In this document: in pieces, positions 34,444 through 45,559 of the stretch | How the letters are laid out: each line of letters opens with the position of its first letter | How positions within the stretch are numbered: the stretch's first letter is position 1 | Source of the DNA: Mauremys mutica | Taxonomy: Eukaryota; Chordata; Testudines; Geoemydidae | Assembly: GCF_020497125.1 (NCBI RefSeq) | Contig: NC_059075.1 | Coordinates: 40,336,003-40,400,002 of the forward strand | DNA: 64,000 nucleotides | Direction of reading: 5' to 3' | Program-made: the position numbers and the translations under genes | Notes under the pieces: generated by a model | The model's input: only the letters and a program-made list of their open reading frames with translations | Database searches by the model: none | Told to the model about the DNA's origin: nothing

Positions 34444-35784
34444 TTAGACTTCTGTACGGCATTTAACTTGGTATCAGATGACATTTTGGGTAAAAAACCT
34501 CAAGCAATACAAAATTAACATGTCAGATATTAAGTGGATTAAAAACTGGCTAATTCTCAAAATGGAATTGTAAATAGGGAATCGCCCTAGAGTGGATGTG
34601 TTTCTAGTGGGATCCCACAAGGAACAGTCCTTACCTCTACACTATTTAACATTTTTATCAATGACCTGGTAGAAAACAAAAAATCACTACCGATAAAGTG
34701 CAGATCATGCAAATGTTGGAGGAAAATGGTAAATGTGGAATGAAGAGGACCAATCACTAATACAAAGTGATATGGATTGCTCAGTAAGCTGAGTGCAAAT
34801 TGTGTGTTTTAATACACTAAATGCATACTTCTAGGACCAAAGACTGTAGGCCATGCTTACAGGATGTGAGACTATCCCTGGAAGCTGTGACTCTGAAAGA
34901 GATTGGGGAGGCATCATGATAATCAACAGAACATGAGCTCCCCATGCAATGCTATGGCCAAAAGCACTAATGTAATCCCAGGATGCATAAACTGGGGAAT
35001 CTCGAGCAGGAGTAGAGATGTTATTTTGTACCTCTGGATTTGGCATTGATATCACCACTGCTGGAATACTGGGTCCAGTTCTGGTGACCACAATTCAAGA
35101 GGGATGTTGATAAACTGGAGACTGTTCAGAGAAAAGCCACCCAAATGATTAAAAACATGTTATAGCTATTGGGCTCCTTGAGTGTATTTAGCTTAACAAA
35201 GAGCAGTTTAAGAAGTGACTTGATTACAGTCTGGAAGTACCTACATAGGGAACAAATATTTAACAATGGGCTCTTCAATCTAGCAGAGAAAAGTACAACA
35301 CAATCCACTGGCTGGACGTTGAAGCTAGACAAATTCAGACGGGGAAGAAGGTGTAAATTTTTTAACAGTGGAACAATTGACCAAGGGTCATTCTCCACTA
35401 CTAGCAATTTTTAAATCAAGACTGGATGTTTAAGATATGATCTACTTCAAACTAGAATTATTTGGGGGAAGTTCTATGGCCTGTGTTATACACAAGGTCA
35501 GACTAGATGACCACAGTGGTCCCTTCTGGCCTTGGAATCTATTACTACAATACTCTAATAACATTTTCAGCAGAATATATTAATATGTCTTTGCCCTAGA
35601 CTTTACAAGACTGTGTCTTGAAATAGCCATAAAATGTTAATACACTTCAGCTGTTAACTAGTATTTACAGACGAGCCAGATTTTATAAGTGGCAAATTTT
35701 CATTGTCTCTTAGCTAAGTGTTTGATCATGGGATTTCAGGGCAGAAAGTGCCTCTGATAAGGAGACAATGTTGTGTGTCATGAT

Positions 35785-36001
35785 TAGAGCTGGTTGAAGA
35801 TTTTCTATCAAAATGTTTTTCTGTCAGAAAATGCTTTCTTTAACAAAGCCAACATTTGTGAAAAGAAAAATGTTATTTTGGCCAAAAAATTAAGTTTTTT
35901 TAAAAAATTGCCAAAACAAATTTTTCTTGAAGGAAAAAAAAAAAGAACATCCACAACTCAACTTTTTGTAAGGGAAAAAGGTCCTTTTGTGACCAGCTCC
36001 A
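35785..36001. mobile_element. hAT-type MITE, TAGAGCTGGT termini
   Basis: GTCATGAT (35777-35784) and GCCATGAT (36002-36009) form an 8-bp duplication with one change. The ends TAGAGCTGGTTGAAG and GTGACCAGCTCCA are inverted. The interior is very AT-rich with inverted 'cattttctgac/gtcagaaaatg'-type words. It is 217 bp. Confidence 0.8.
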
Positions 36002-36009
36002 GCCATGAT

Positions 36010-38520
36010 GTTTGCATTGCCAACTGTACACATTACATGGGCATTCTATAGTTGTACCATAGAATAGAGATCCATTGTATGTTACAAATATAAAATGCAG
36101 GCATAGTGTACATATAGTCATGTCTCCCTCTACTGGCTAGCCCTGTGACTAAAACAGCCTGCAACTTACAGCTAAGGAAGTTTACAGTTCAAGCAGCAGA
36201 GGCTTGTCCCAGTTTGGATCCCGGCTGAAGACCATGGTCCCTGTATGCATGCAGTCCTCCTCTATTACACACACTTTATTCTCCCCGACTTGCGTAGGCA
36301 GAGCACCCTTATGCATTTTCAGTAGGAGGCAGAGCTGCATTCTGGTCTGCTTTTAACCACAGGTTTGCTGTCACAACTGGGTGCTGGGCCCAAGCTGTCA
36401 CAACCAGATCTGGATCAGCATCTAAGCTGCCCAGAGACCGTTTGCATCTGGGGTTGGAGCCAGACTCATCTCTACCATGATGAAAAGCAATTGTGAAGGA
36501 GTCCTTGAACGCTTAGTTAAACGCATCTCTTGAGAAGTGAGCTACCCTACCGAAATAGAGCAGCCTTGTTCAGAGTCTCAAAGCAAAATGTATCAGCCCT
36601 TGGAGTCAAGCGCGGTGTCAGCCACCTGGCTTTCCACCACCACTCAACTCCACCTGACCCCAGGGGATGGGTTCCAGGCTAGAAAGGCTGGAGCAAAATT
36701 GGCCTAGAGGAACCCACAGGCACAGCTGGAGGTCAGCGCCTGTGTCTCTGTAGTCACATTATTTGTATAGTGACCCACACTGTTTTGCTTTTATACTATG
36801 ATGTGTCAACACTGGTGCTTGTGCAAGTGAGTGCAAACATCCCATTTTTATTTGCCACGCCAAGCCTTGGCTGGATTCCTGGCAGCTGACTCTGCCACAG
36901 TGTGACCCCAAGAACAGCCTGAGCAGCCGTCACAGGCACTCTACAGTGACACCCTGTGGTGATTTAGTGAATGCAGCGCGGCGGTGCAGGGGCTGGGCGA
37001 ATCTTGGAGCAGATATTCTGCTTGTACATGGCAGGGTTTTCTTCTCAGCGGTAACAGATAAGCATCATTGACCAGTGAAGATGGGCAGCTTTCTTTCTCC
37101 ATGGGGCCATCCAAAACATTGCTCCCTTTTGTTTGCCACCTTGCACTGCTCGCTGCTTCCCAGCCCAACTCATAGGATCTGCTTCCCATTTGCACACAGA
37201 AAATGAGCAATTCCATAGCTGGCTCTCCATTACGCTCAGCACCACCATCCCAATGTGCTCTTTAGGCCTGTCACATAGTCACACCAAGTCATAAATTTGG
37301 CTGATAGCATGTCACAGAGCCAGGCACAGTGGGCAAGTGCTGCACAAACTACAGATCCACACACCTCAATCACTGCACCTCAGTCCTGAGCTGCAACCGC
37401 CCCCTCCCCCCCTAAATAGCACTGAGGGTATGTTAATATTGAGCATGTGCATTTACCTTGTGTCATCTCATGGGTCTGGCTGCTGTTGGCACAAACACAG
37501 CAGCCGAGGCTCCTGGAAACCCTCCTTTCAGGTGGTCTCATCCATTAACCTGACTGAAGATGCAAAGCAAAAGCACACTTCTACCATCTTTAACGTAACA
37601 CCCCAGCAAGGGCTGTTAGTATCATTATCCCCATTTTACAGAGGGAGAAACTGAGTCCAAAGTCAGAAGTGGATGCTAATTTCAGGGTGCCCACTTTGAG
37701 ACAGGTTGGGCTTGATTGACAGAGGTGCTGAATCCTAATCAAGCCAGTTAACTTCAGTGAGAGGGTAACAGGGGCACAACCTGAGTTTTCCTGAGGATGG
37801 GGCCCAGAACTCTCCCTTCCCTGTACCCAACCCCCTACTCTCTCCCACATACTCTCCCTCTGCCCCCAGAGCTATACACTCCCCCGAACCCTGGTCTATG
37901 CCCATTCCCCTCCTCCTGCCCCACACCCAGGACTGCACACTTCCCCCCACACCCAGTTCCAAGCTCTCCCTTCTGTACCCAGCCCCACGGTCTCCCCACC
38001 CCAAGCCCAGCCCTGAACTCTCACCAGAGTGGAAGTCAGGCTGAAGAGCACCACTCCTACCAGGAGCCAGGCAGTTCTGGGAGCCCCAGGACCTATTCTC
38101 CTGCTGCATCTCCACTTCCTGAGAAAGCACCACAAGCCTGGATCCAAATCCTCCCACCCTCCTGGGCACCAGGAGACATGCCCAGTGCCCGTGAGCCCCA
38201 GAATGATTGCAACAATGGGGGCCCAAGCAGGCACATGGGGTCACAGCCAGCACCACGCAAATTTGGCCCAGCCACATTTCCATCATGACAGAGGAGTGGC
38301 CAGGCAAAACTTCCAGCCCCAGTCAGGGGCCAAGGGAGGGCCTGGGTCTGCTCACTCCCAATTATACCCCTGGTGTGTAAACAATTACACTCACCATCAG
38401 AGCACGGCACAACAGGGGACTGCAGCTCTAATGCTGCCCGTTGATCATTTCTTCAGCCCTGTGCTGGCCTGTCTCTGTCTGGGCCTTACATGGCCCAGCC
38501 CTCCAGCCAGGTCACCTCTT
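36010..38520. other. Mostly unrecognised; small antisense SINE piece
   Basis: At 37615-37665 'gtatcattatccccatttta' and 'cagagggagaaactgagtcc' is an antisense tRNA-SINE fragment. A pyrimidine-rich tract at 37800-38020 with recurring 'cacacccag' words opens long frames (up to 190 codons) without motifs. No gene is supported. Confidence 0.5.
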
Positions 38521-38524
38521 TAAG

Positions 38525-39000
38525 GTCAATCCCTTTCTAGAGTAAGAAAAGTCCAACTGTAAATCCAAGTAAATATCCAAACCAAGAATTCTTCCGCCCC
38601 TCTTGGGCTACACTGGAGTGCTCTGCTCTTTGCCTTGACTCCTGGGCCCTACAGAGTTCTTCTGTACTGCTTCATCCTGGCAGATTACTCCACCAGCCTC
38701 CCTCAGGAATAGCCCTCCTTCTTTCAGGGTCCCCCACAGGAGCCTAACCTGCTCCCTGCGGTTCTCCCCAGCCTGACTTCACCTGGACCTTCGTAAGATG
38801 GGACCACCTCTTAACTTCTGTCTCCTAGGTCTACTCTATGACTGACGTCTCTTCCTTCTCAATGTAGTTCTTCCTGACCCTTCCACAGCTGGCATCACTA
38901 ATTGTAATTGAGTCCTCATGGGGGCAGGGGGAAGGGATAGCTGCTAGGTCATAGGCAAGACCAAGCCTCACTCCCTTAAAGGGCCAGCCAACCTGTGACA
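38525..39000 (-). mobile_element. LTR-like C/T-rich block
   Basis: The block ends CCCTTAAAGGGCCAGCCAAC then CTGTGACA, closely matching the ends of blocks at 8.94 kb and 46.58 kb. Its left limit and any duplication are unclear, so the LTR assignment is tentative. Confidence 0.35.
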
Positions 39001-39072
39001 TGATGCTCTACACTTGAGAGCTCACTAGTGCGGCATCCAAAGTTAGTGGACAATTTTGAAAACTTTAGTCTA

Positions 39073-39340
39073 AGGGCATGTGAACAGGCGGGGTAATGCG
39101 CCCTACGGGGCTATGATTTCTAAAGCACACTGATGTGTTGCACTTTAATTCGTCCATGTAGATGCTGTTGGTGCACGTTAAGTGTTCCCTAGGGCACTTT
39201 AACACAGGACTGTTTCAAGCAGCTCTATGTTAAAGCACAGGAGGGACCATTAGACATACATCCACAGGGTCTACTTGGACCAATTAATGTGCAACATGTT
39301 AGCGAGCTTTAGAAATCATACCCCCGTAGTGTGCATCCGT
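39073..39340. mobile_element. MITE with long inverted arms
   Basis: Left-arm words 'gggctatgatttctaaagc' and 'tgttgcactttaattcgtcc' reappear inverted on the right as 'gctttagaaatcataccccc' and 'ggaccaattaatgtgcaaca'. Arms are about 85 bases. The right terminus is eroded. Confidence 0.65.
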
Positions 39341-39599
39341 GGCACCCGCAGTCGTATGTACATTATGCTCAGTACACACCGTGGCTGCCCAGAGGGGACG
39401 TGCGGGTCAGTTTGCCCCACGCCCTGTTTGAGCAGGCCCCTAACTGAGCACCAGATTGCAACAGCATTCCCTGAAATTTGACCCGGTGGCCCCTCTGTTA
39501 CAACTTGAGTGGTGCCATGAAAAATTAAAGTGAGAGTGATGCAGCTGTGTGTATTGTACCACGTCAAACATTTCTGGGGGCATCATCCCACCCTGTAAA

Positions 39600-39720
39600 T
39601 AAGCCCTCAGTGACATTCCTGAGGACACAGTGTGAGTCCCTGGCACAGCTGGGAATAGAACCCAAGAGTCCAGTGTCTATTCCCCTGCTCTAATCACTAG
39701 GCACGCTCTCTCCCTCTCTG
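39600..39720 (-). mobile_element. tRNA-SINE head, antisense
   Basis: Minus strand: 'gagcaggggaatagacactg', 'gactcttgggttctattccc' with box B-like GGTTCTATTCCC, then 'agctgtgccagggactcac'. Only the 5' part is present. Confidence 0.6.
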
Positions 39721-40709
39721 AATAGAGACCAGGCATGTTTTTATTCCCCTTTGGTTCTCTGTCAGTGTAATTCTGAGCAGACGGGTTTAAAGGACACTTA
39801 TCCATACTGCTTTGTATTTTTTAAATTATTCTTTCCTACATTCCTCCTGTTACATTTTATCTCCAGCACGATCTAAAGCAGCAGCTATTGAGCCTGCCTC
39901 TAAATCTGATCAAACTCTTGCTCTCCCTGTGGTGATAGGGGAAAATCTTTACTGCCAGTCTCTCTGCTGCCTCACCTCCTGACACAATATTATTTCATCG
40001 TAACCTGTCCAGTGAGCAAATTGCCTCTTTGGCCACGGCACAGTCTCTGTACGAAGCCTGCTCTATTGATTCTGACACTCCGCTCGTGCACACAGGGCGA
40101 TTCCAGGAGATGAGGGATCGATGAGAGCATAATTGCTCCCTTGCAGTCAGAACCAGGGAAGGGATGGGGAAAGGGCATAGCCATACGAGCGCGGCTGAGA
40201 GAAGCTGATGCTGTTACTGGAGCTTCTCCTCTCTGGCACAGAGGGTGCCCTGCTGCAGGGTGGGATGAACACAAGAACTCACAGGCTCAGCTAACTTAGG
40301 CGGCGATAGTGGGTCATTCCAGCAGCATTGAGTCTGCACAGGCTTTGGGAATAGTGAAAAACAGCCAAAAGGGAATGGGAACAGATAGGGGTTTGGTTCC
40401 AGGAAAGGAGTACTGAGGGCAGGGATGATTGGGGAGAACTAGACTGAAGAGCAAATATTCCTCCAAAGGGCTGTTATAAACTAGTGCCTAAATCAGCACT
40501 GGTCAAATATTCTTGAAACAAAGGGCTGCAGGGACTACTTGCCCTCAGGCTGCACCGAATGCCGTACAATGGAGCCAGCTACAGGTGTTCACATCTTTAA
40601 TATGGAGCCTGCAGCGACTACAGTTCCCAGAATGCAATGCTTCATGGCATGCTAGGACCAGCAGTCTCTGCAGTCTACACCTCTGTATTAACAATGAACA
40701 TAGGTCTCT
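39721..40709. other. No recognised feature
   Basis: I see no clear family. 'gactacagttcccagaatgc' near 40617 recalls hAT-derived sequence but is too short to assign. Confidence 0.45.
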
Positions 40710-41215
40710 TCAGTCCCAATCAGGCCATCCAGCCCAATATCATGTCTCTGAAGGCTGCCAATATTCTATGTTTCCGAGGAAGCTGTAAACCTCATAATGT
40801 GAACAATTATATAACAAACTACCTATGGAAAAATATCACAAGCATGATTAGCTAATGTTCTATACTTGTTAAACTTATCTATGGTAACTGCCAATATTAT
40901 TGATGACCATATAAATGGATAATCCTGTTTGGAATCCTATTAATCTCTACAACAAATCTTGAGGCAGTGAGTTCCACAGGTTGGTAACATATTTCTTTCT
41001 ATTCTCTTTAAACTTGTTTCACTCAATGCTGCTATTGTTCTTGTATTATGACTTTGGGTAAATAAGCACCCTCGATTTCCCTTCTTTCTCCCATCATTAT
41101 TTTATATGATTCAATCATGTCCCTCCCCCACAAATCAAACAGACCTTATCTTTTCCATCTCTCTTGATATGCAAGCCTTTCTGGGCTTTTTATCATTTCT
41201 ATTGCCCTGAAAGAC
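40710..41215 (-). mobile_element. Older CR1/L3-like LINE fragment
   Basis: The plus strand reads the antisense of a CR1-group 3' region: 'caggccatccagcccaatat', 'gcagtgagttccacaggttg', 'ttgttcttgtattatgactt', 'gattcaatcatgtccctccc'. The last sections are antisense to the ORF2 end. It is strongly diverged with small deletions, hence older than the CR1 at 21.9 kb. Confidence 0.6.
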
Positions 41216-41544
41216 TGCAGGCTACATTGGCCACACTTGGACCTAAACAATTTTTTTCTGTGATGTTTTCATTCTCAGTGCTGCCTGTCAGATTAGAAAT
41301 TAACTGTAACAATTAACTTCAAATATCAGGCACTAAACTTCTTATTTCATCCACATACAGGAACCAATTCCACATGTTCAGATCATACGGCCTTTTACTT
41401 GTAAGTGTCTAACAATGCTATAATGGACCCAGCAACATCAGGCCTTGATGTTATTGGGTTAACCAAGTATTTTTTTTTGTAAATCCTCTGTGTTGGTTTC
41501 ATCATATTATTGAGTTTCCTTTCAGAAGAGGGATTCAGCGCCAG

Positions 41545-41715
41545 CATGGGATTTAAAATGTTAAAGGGGCATTGTCCAGTGGTCTGAGACATATAAATTC
41601 CTTCTCTGACACTGACTCAATGTGTGGTCTTGTGTAACTCGATTCCCTGCTCTATGCCTCAGTTTCTCCACCAGTAAAATGAGGCTGGTGATATACATAT
41701 TACCATAGTTAATCA
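41545..41715 (+). mobile_element. tRNA-derived SINE
   Basis: Head 'ggggcattgtccagtggtct' with a box A-like word, then 'ttctctgacactgactcaat', 'gtgtggtcttgtgtaactcg', 'ctatgcctcagtttctccac' and 'cagtaaaatgaggctggtga'. It is the same family as 60.4 kb. Confidence 0.7.
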
Positions 41716-42049
41716 TGTGGGGTAAGAAGGAAAGGTCCCCCTGTTCCTTGCACTTTGCAATCTCAATTAAACCGAATGCAGCAGATTTGTCAGGAGGGTT
41801 CGGGGGGCAAGACATCAATATGTACAAGGGAACAACTTCATCCCTGGTGTAACTGAAAGTACACAAGGGAGAACTCTGACTCAGGGATGGGAGAATAGCT
41901 GTTGGAGGAGGGTAGCTATTCCTTACACAGCAGATCTTTTGAGCTGATCAGTTTCACATGTTGGCTGGGTTTTATTTGTTCTCATTTAACTTCATATTTA
42001 TTATTTGAATTTTCTCTTTTGGATTATCGCCCAAGTGATCATACACAAT

Positions 42050-42245
42050 AAAGCATTTCCATGAGGCTCTTGTGGGTAAGTCTCATTATCCCCATTTGAC
42101 AGATGGGAAAACACATGTAAGGCGCGAGAGAGGGAGAGTAACTTGCACAAGATCAGACAGTCAATCTGTGGCAGAGCCAGGAGCAGAACCCAAGTCTCTG
42201 TGGTCCCAATGCATGCCCTGTCCACTGGACTGCACTGCTTCTCTA
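42050..42245 (-). mobile_element. tRNA-derived SINE, antisense
   Basis: The plus strand shows the antisense body: 'gtctcattatccccatttga', 'cagatgggaaaacacatgta', 'agtaacttgcacaagatcag', then the head with 'cagagccaggagcagaaccc' and 'gccctgtccactggactgc'. All parts from head to 3' body are present. Confidence 0.78.
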
Positions 42246-42261
42246 CTTTTTCCGGGGAGGA

Positions 42262-42330
42262 TTATTTGGATGACATTTGTACAGTGCTTTGAAGATGAAA
42301 AGCGCAAAGTATTATTATTGCTTAGTAGCA
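42262..42330 (+). mobile_element. SINE 3' tail fragment
   Basis: 'gtacagtgctttgaagatga' followed by 'aaagcgcaaagtattattat' is the sense 3' end of the tRNA-SINE family, lying back-to-back with the antisense copy just upstream. Confidence 0.55.
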
Positions 42331-44578
42331 GTATGGTGCCTGGCTCATTGTCTTGAAGATTAGAAGCCCCAGGGAAGGTGGGATCTCAAAATGCATAAAC
42401 ATGGCATTGCTTGGGCAATTACAACATCTGTTGATACTTCCAAGTGTGGATGCATCCAAACTGGATCCAAACAAACTATGGAAAAGCTCAGATCCCAGGA
42501 TAGGCTGGATTTCAGTGCAGAAGGAGCTCCTTCCCCAAGGCAGAGAAGAAGAAAAGAGGCTCAACAGGCAGGTACAGGAATAAACAGAGAGAGTCTATGG
42601 CTTTCCATGCTAAGACTCCAAAACGTTTTTACTACTGCACTGACTAAAGAAGAATTAATGCCGGACATGGTGCTCTTGTTGTGTCTGTGTTCGTGGGTGA
42701 CGCTCCATCACTGACACAGCCTGTTGTTTACACTTCCAGCTTTATAGAGTCATATGGGGAGTAAATCCAAGTGATTTATTGTCTAAACACCTGGTGACAG
42801 CCGGGTGCTCTCCTGTGCTCACACAGCTAGGGCTGGAGCATTTCATCTCACCTCCAATCAATCACCAAGAGCCACGAATGCATACTCACGCCAGCAATGC
42901 CCTGGGGGGGGAGGTGGTGACGGTCCAGTGGGGAGCGGAGGGCAAGGGACTGGGATAAATTGGAAAGTGATCACTTCAGTGTGTTCACTTGGTAGCAGGG
43001 AATAATCTGAGCTACAAAGTTTGGATCCAAATACAAACTTCTCCAGAGCTGGTCGCAAAAGAGAGACAGATTGAGATTCAAACCTTCCCTGACTGTGAGG
43101 GCTTTGGAATTGGGGTTCTCACCTAAGACCATCTCTGCTTAGCAGTTTTTACTCAACAGACTTTTGCCCCCAAATACCAGGATATTTCCAAGAGTGAGGA
43201 TTCCTAGCTCAACATCTGCATGGAGTGCTGCTATCATGACATTTTCAGTGGGCTAGTTTTCAACTCTTGCTCCAGAGATGGATGCTGCCTGCAGACCACC
43301 TGTGGGCTCAGGTGGAATCTGCCCTGAGACAATGTGGGAACCTGCTTGTTGATGAAGCATGGTCACCTTTGCACATTAGGCCTGCTGGACAAATACATTG
43401 TACATCCTCTTCTTGTTGCATCACAATGTCGGAAATGAACCTTTGCCCCACTGATGATGCAAAGTCATGATATCACCACTAAATGTTTTGATGTGATGAC
43501 ATCCCAGCAGTCCTCATATATTTCCAGGCACTTCCATGTCCTGAAAACTCAGCTTTCAAGATGCTGGATGGCCTCCCTTCAAAACCAAGTGCTGACCCAA
43601 GCGCCAGTTGGTGGACACCCAACCAGCTGTGTATCTGTGGTCACTGGCCTTTTCACTTCCTAGATACACTGCTGCCCAGCTTCTAAGTACCACAGTAAGC
43701 ATTGTGAATGACTTGTCAGAGCTCACTCACTCCACAGGTCTCAGGGTCTCTCTGCCACAATCACTGTGTAGGGGATGACTGGCTCAGAAAAGTCTCAGGA
43801 ACCTGCCAGACCTTCAAGCATCACTAGAGCCAATCGTACTTGTAAGTGCTACCTCTTGCTTCCTGGTTCTGGCAGGGACATGAAATGGAGGAACCAAAAT
43901 TCCATCGCTATCTTTATGGCCCAAGCTGGAGCAGGAAGCACCAGGAATCCTGCCAAAGAGAATCTGGTTTGGAGACATTCCCAGCTCGAGGGCAATGTAG
44001 CGGCTTCCAGCCATTGCTCACAGTGTCGGCTGGGGACTGGTGTTGGATTGCATGTTGGTGGATACTCCCAGAGGCACTGGACCAAAGGCAAGCACACTAC
44101 CTCCCACGGTCCTTCCTATCCCATTACATGGGATGCAGCATGCACTGCCACCTACCTCCACTGGCAGATGGAGAGAGGGATATGTCCCCTGCCCTTGCTT
44201 TGTCCCGCATACTCTGGGGAACCTGCCACTCTGTCTGCAGTAGATCCCCACCCCCCACATATTGGGGGCACAAGGACATGAATTGTGCCCAGCCTCGACA
44301 CAAGAGGGAAAAGGCTTCTTTTCCCTATTCACCTCCCCCACTACATTGTAGGTTAGGCTGGCACGATCCAGCCCATGTGTGGAGATAGTTTGGATAAGCA
44401 GGGACACTTGACAAAACAAAATGTTTTGTAGTTACATTTCCAACTTTCCCAAGCTTCAAGACAGTCAGGAGAGGACAGGAATTGGGAGACGGTGTCACTT
44501 CATGTTCTGGGCAAGGGTCAGGTTTGTTATTATTTTATCCGAGCTCATTCACCCCTCCTGAAGTCTTCCCAGAGTCAC
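42331..44578. other. Mostly unrecognised
   Basis: Apart from a short pol-like frame near 44.0 kb I see no family. Frames of 168-180 codons at 43775-44388 (plus) overlap the minus-strand pol-like reading and show no motifs of their own. Confidence 0.45.
43915..44030 (-). pseudogene. Possible retroelement integrase C-terminal fragment
   Basis: The minus frame contains ELGMSPNQILFGR, resembling the (G)xSPxxxLFGR motif that follows the catalytic core of Gypsy and retroviral integrases. The residues around it do not clearly match, and there is no LTR or RT nearby. Chance similarity is possible for such a short motif. Confidence 0.35.
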
Positions 44579-44867
44579 AGGCAGTCTGGCTACACTGCAG
44601 TAATGCGGTGTGATTGCAGCATGTGCAGATGTACCCGAGCTAGCTTTAATGTAGCGTGCTTGGGTAGCAGAGCAGTGAAGTCACAGCAGGACAGGATGCA
44701 GCACATGTTACACAAGTCGCCCCCACCCTCACAATGACTAGAATGGCTACCCCATGCTGAAGCCTAAGCTGCCATGTCTTCACTGCTCGAGTAACTAAAT
44801 CAAAGCTAGCTCAGGTATGTCTACGTGAGCTGCAATCAAACCCGCGATTGCAGTGTGGCTGTACCCT
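44579..44867. mobile_element. MITE with GAGTCAC flanking duplication
   Basis: GAGTCAC lies at 44572-44578 and 44868-44874. The ends AGGCAGTCTGGCTACACTGC and GCAGTGTGGCTGTACCCT are inverted; pairing continues inward through 'gtgtgattgcagc' and 'gctgcaatcaaaccc'. Seven matching bases, or eight with one mismatch, suggest a hAT-type element. It is 289 bp with no coding capacity. Confidence 0.78.
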
Positions 44868-44874
44868 GAGTCAC

Positions 44875-45559
44875 TCTCTCTGATGCTTAAAACATCAAGC
44901 CAAAGCACAGGCAATGGAGCGCTCTGTGAAACTCACAGTATTTTCCGTCATACACTCACCTCCTGCCTCCAGGCTGAGCTCACAGCAAAGAGAAGCTGTC
45001 ATCATCTGTAACTGAAATGCATTAATGCGGACGTCATGAGGGAGAACAAAGGCAAAACACAATGGTAGTCCACAGAGTCCCTTTTCTGAAGCTCCTGACA
45101 ATATGCAGCACTTGTACGGTGCTTTCCTTCCTTAGATCTCAAAGCAACTAATTTCGCCGCCAAGCTGAGCTTGGCAAGGGCATTTCCATGTACCTCAGTC
45201 CCAGAAAGATATTGACACATCAGAGGGACTTCAGAGAAAAGCAACGTAAATGATGAAGAAAGTCTGGGTCTGATTTACGAGATAAAATTAAAAGAGCTCA
45301 AGTTATATATACAGCGTGGCTGGAGTAGGAACCTTAGAAACATGCCTGATAGTAACTAATAGTGATTAATAGCAATTATTTAAATCATAATAAAAAGACA
45401 AGTGAGTGAGTGACATGATAGTTCTTTAGAAGCCCTGGAAGAGAGTACACACCAAAGAGACGGTTGTATAAGGGGGCATAACTGGGAGGAATGGGATGAA
45501 AATAAAACAGTGATAATCTAGGCTGGATATCAGAGTGCATATTACATGACTTGCCATCC
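44875..45559. other. No recognised feature
   Basis: Nothing assignable beyond short frames without motifs. Confidence 0.45.

Larger units (their letters stand above)
32100..35548 (+). pseudogene. CR1 LINE ORF2 copy, interrupted by nested insertions
   Basis: CR1-like coding remnants cover 32100-33250 and 34444-35548. Just before the insert the sequence reads V-D-V-I-stop-L, and right after it D-F-C-T-A-F, the first RT aspartate motif (LDFxxAF). Further on is VPQG-like sequence near 34610 ('gtgggatcccacaagg'), then 'FNIFINDLVEN' at about 34645-34675. The 3' end is 'ggtcagactagatgaccac', 'agtggtcccttctggcctt', ggaatctatta. It lacks the 5' part of the element and carries many stops and small indels, including an A-rich run at 32719-32743. 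Confidence 0.8.

Noticed and set aside
37735..38523. Overlapping frames of 163-190 codons
   Set aside because: Pyrimidine-rich sequence with frames on both strands and no domain; no splice or promoter context.
43775..44388. Two overlapping plus frames of 168 and 180 codons
   Set aside because: No motif; the only suggestive similarity is on the opposite strand and very short.
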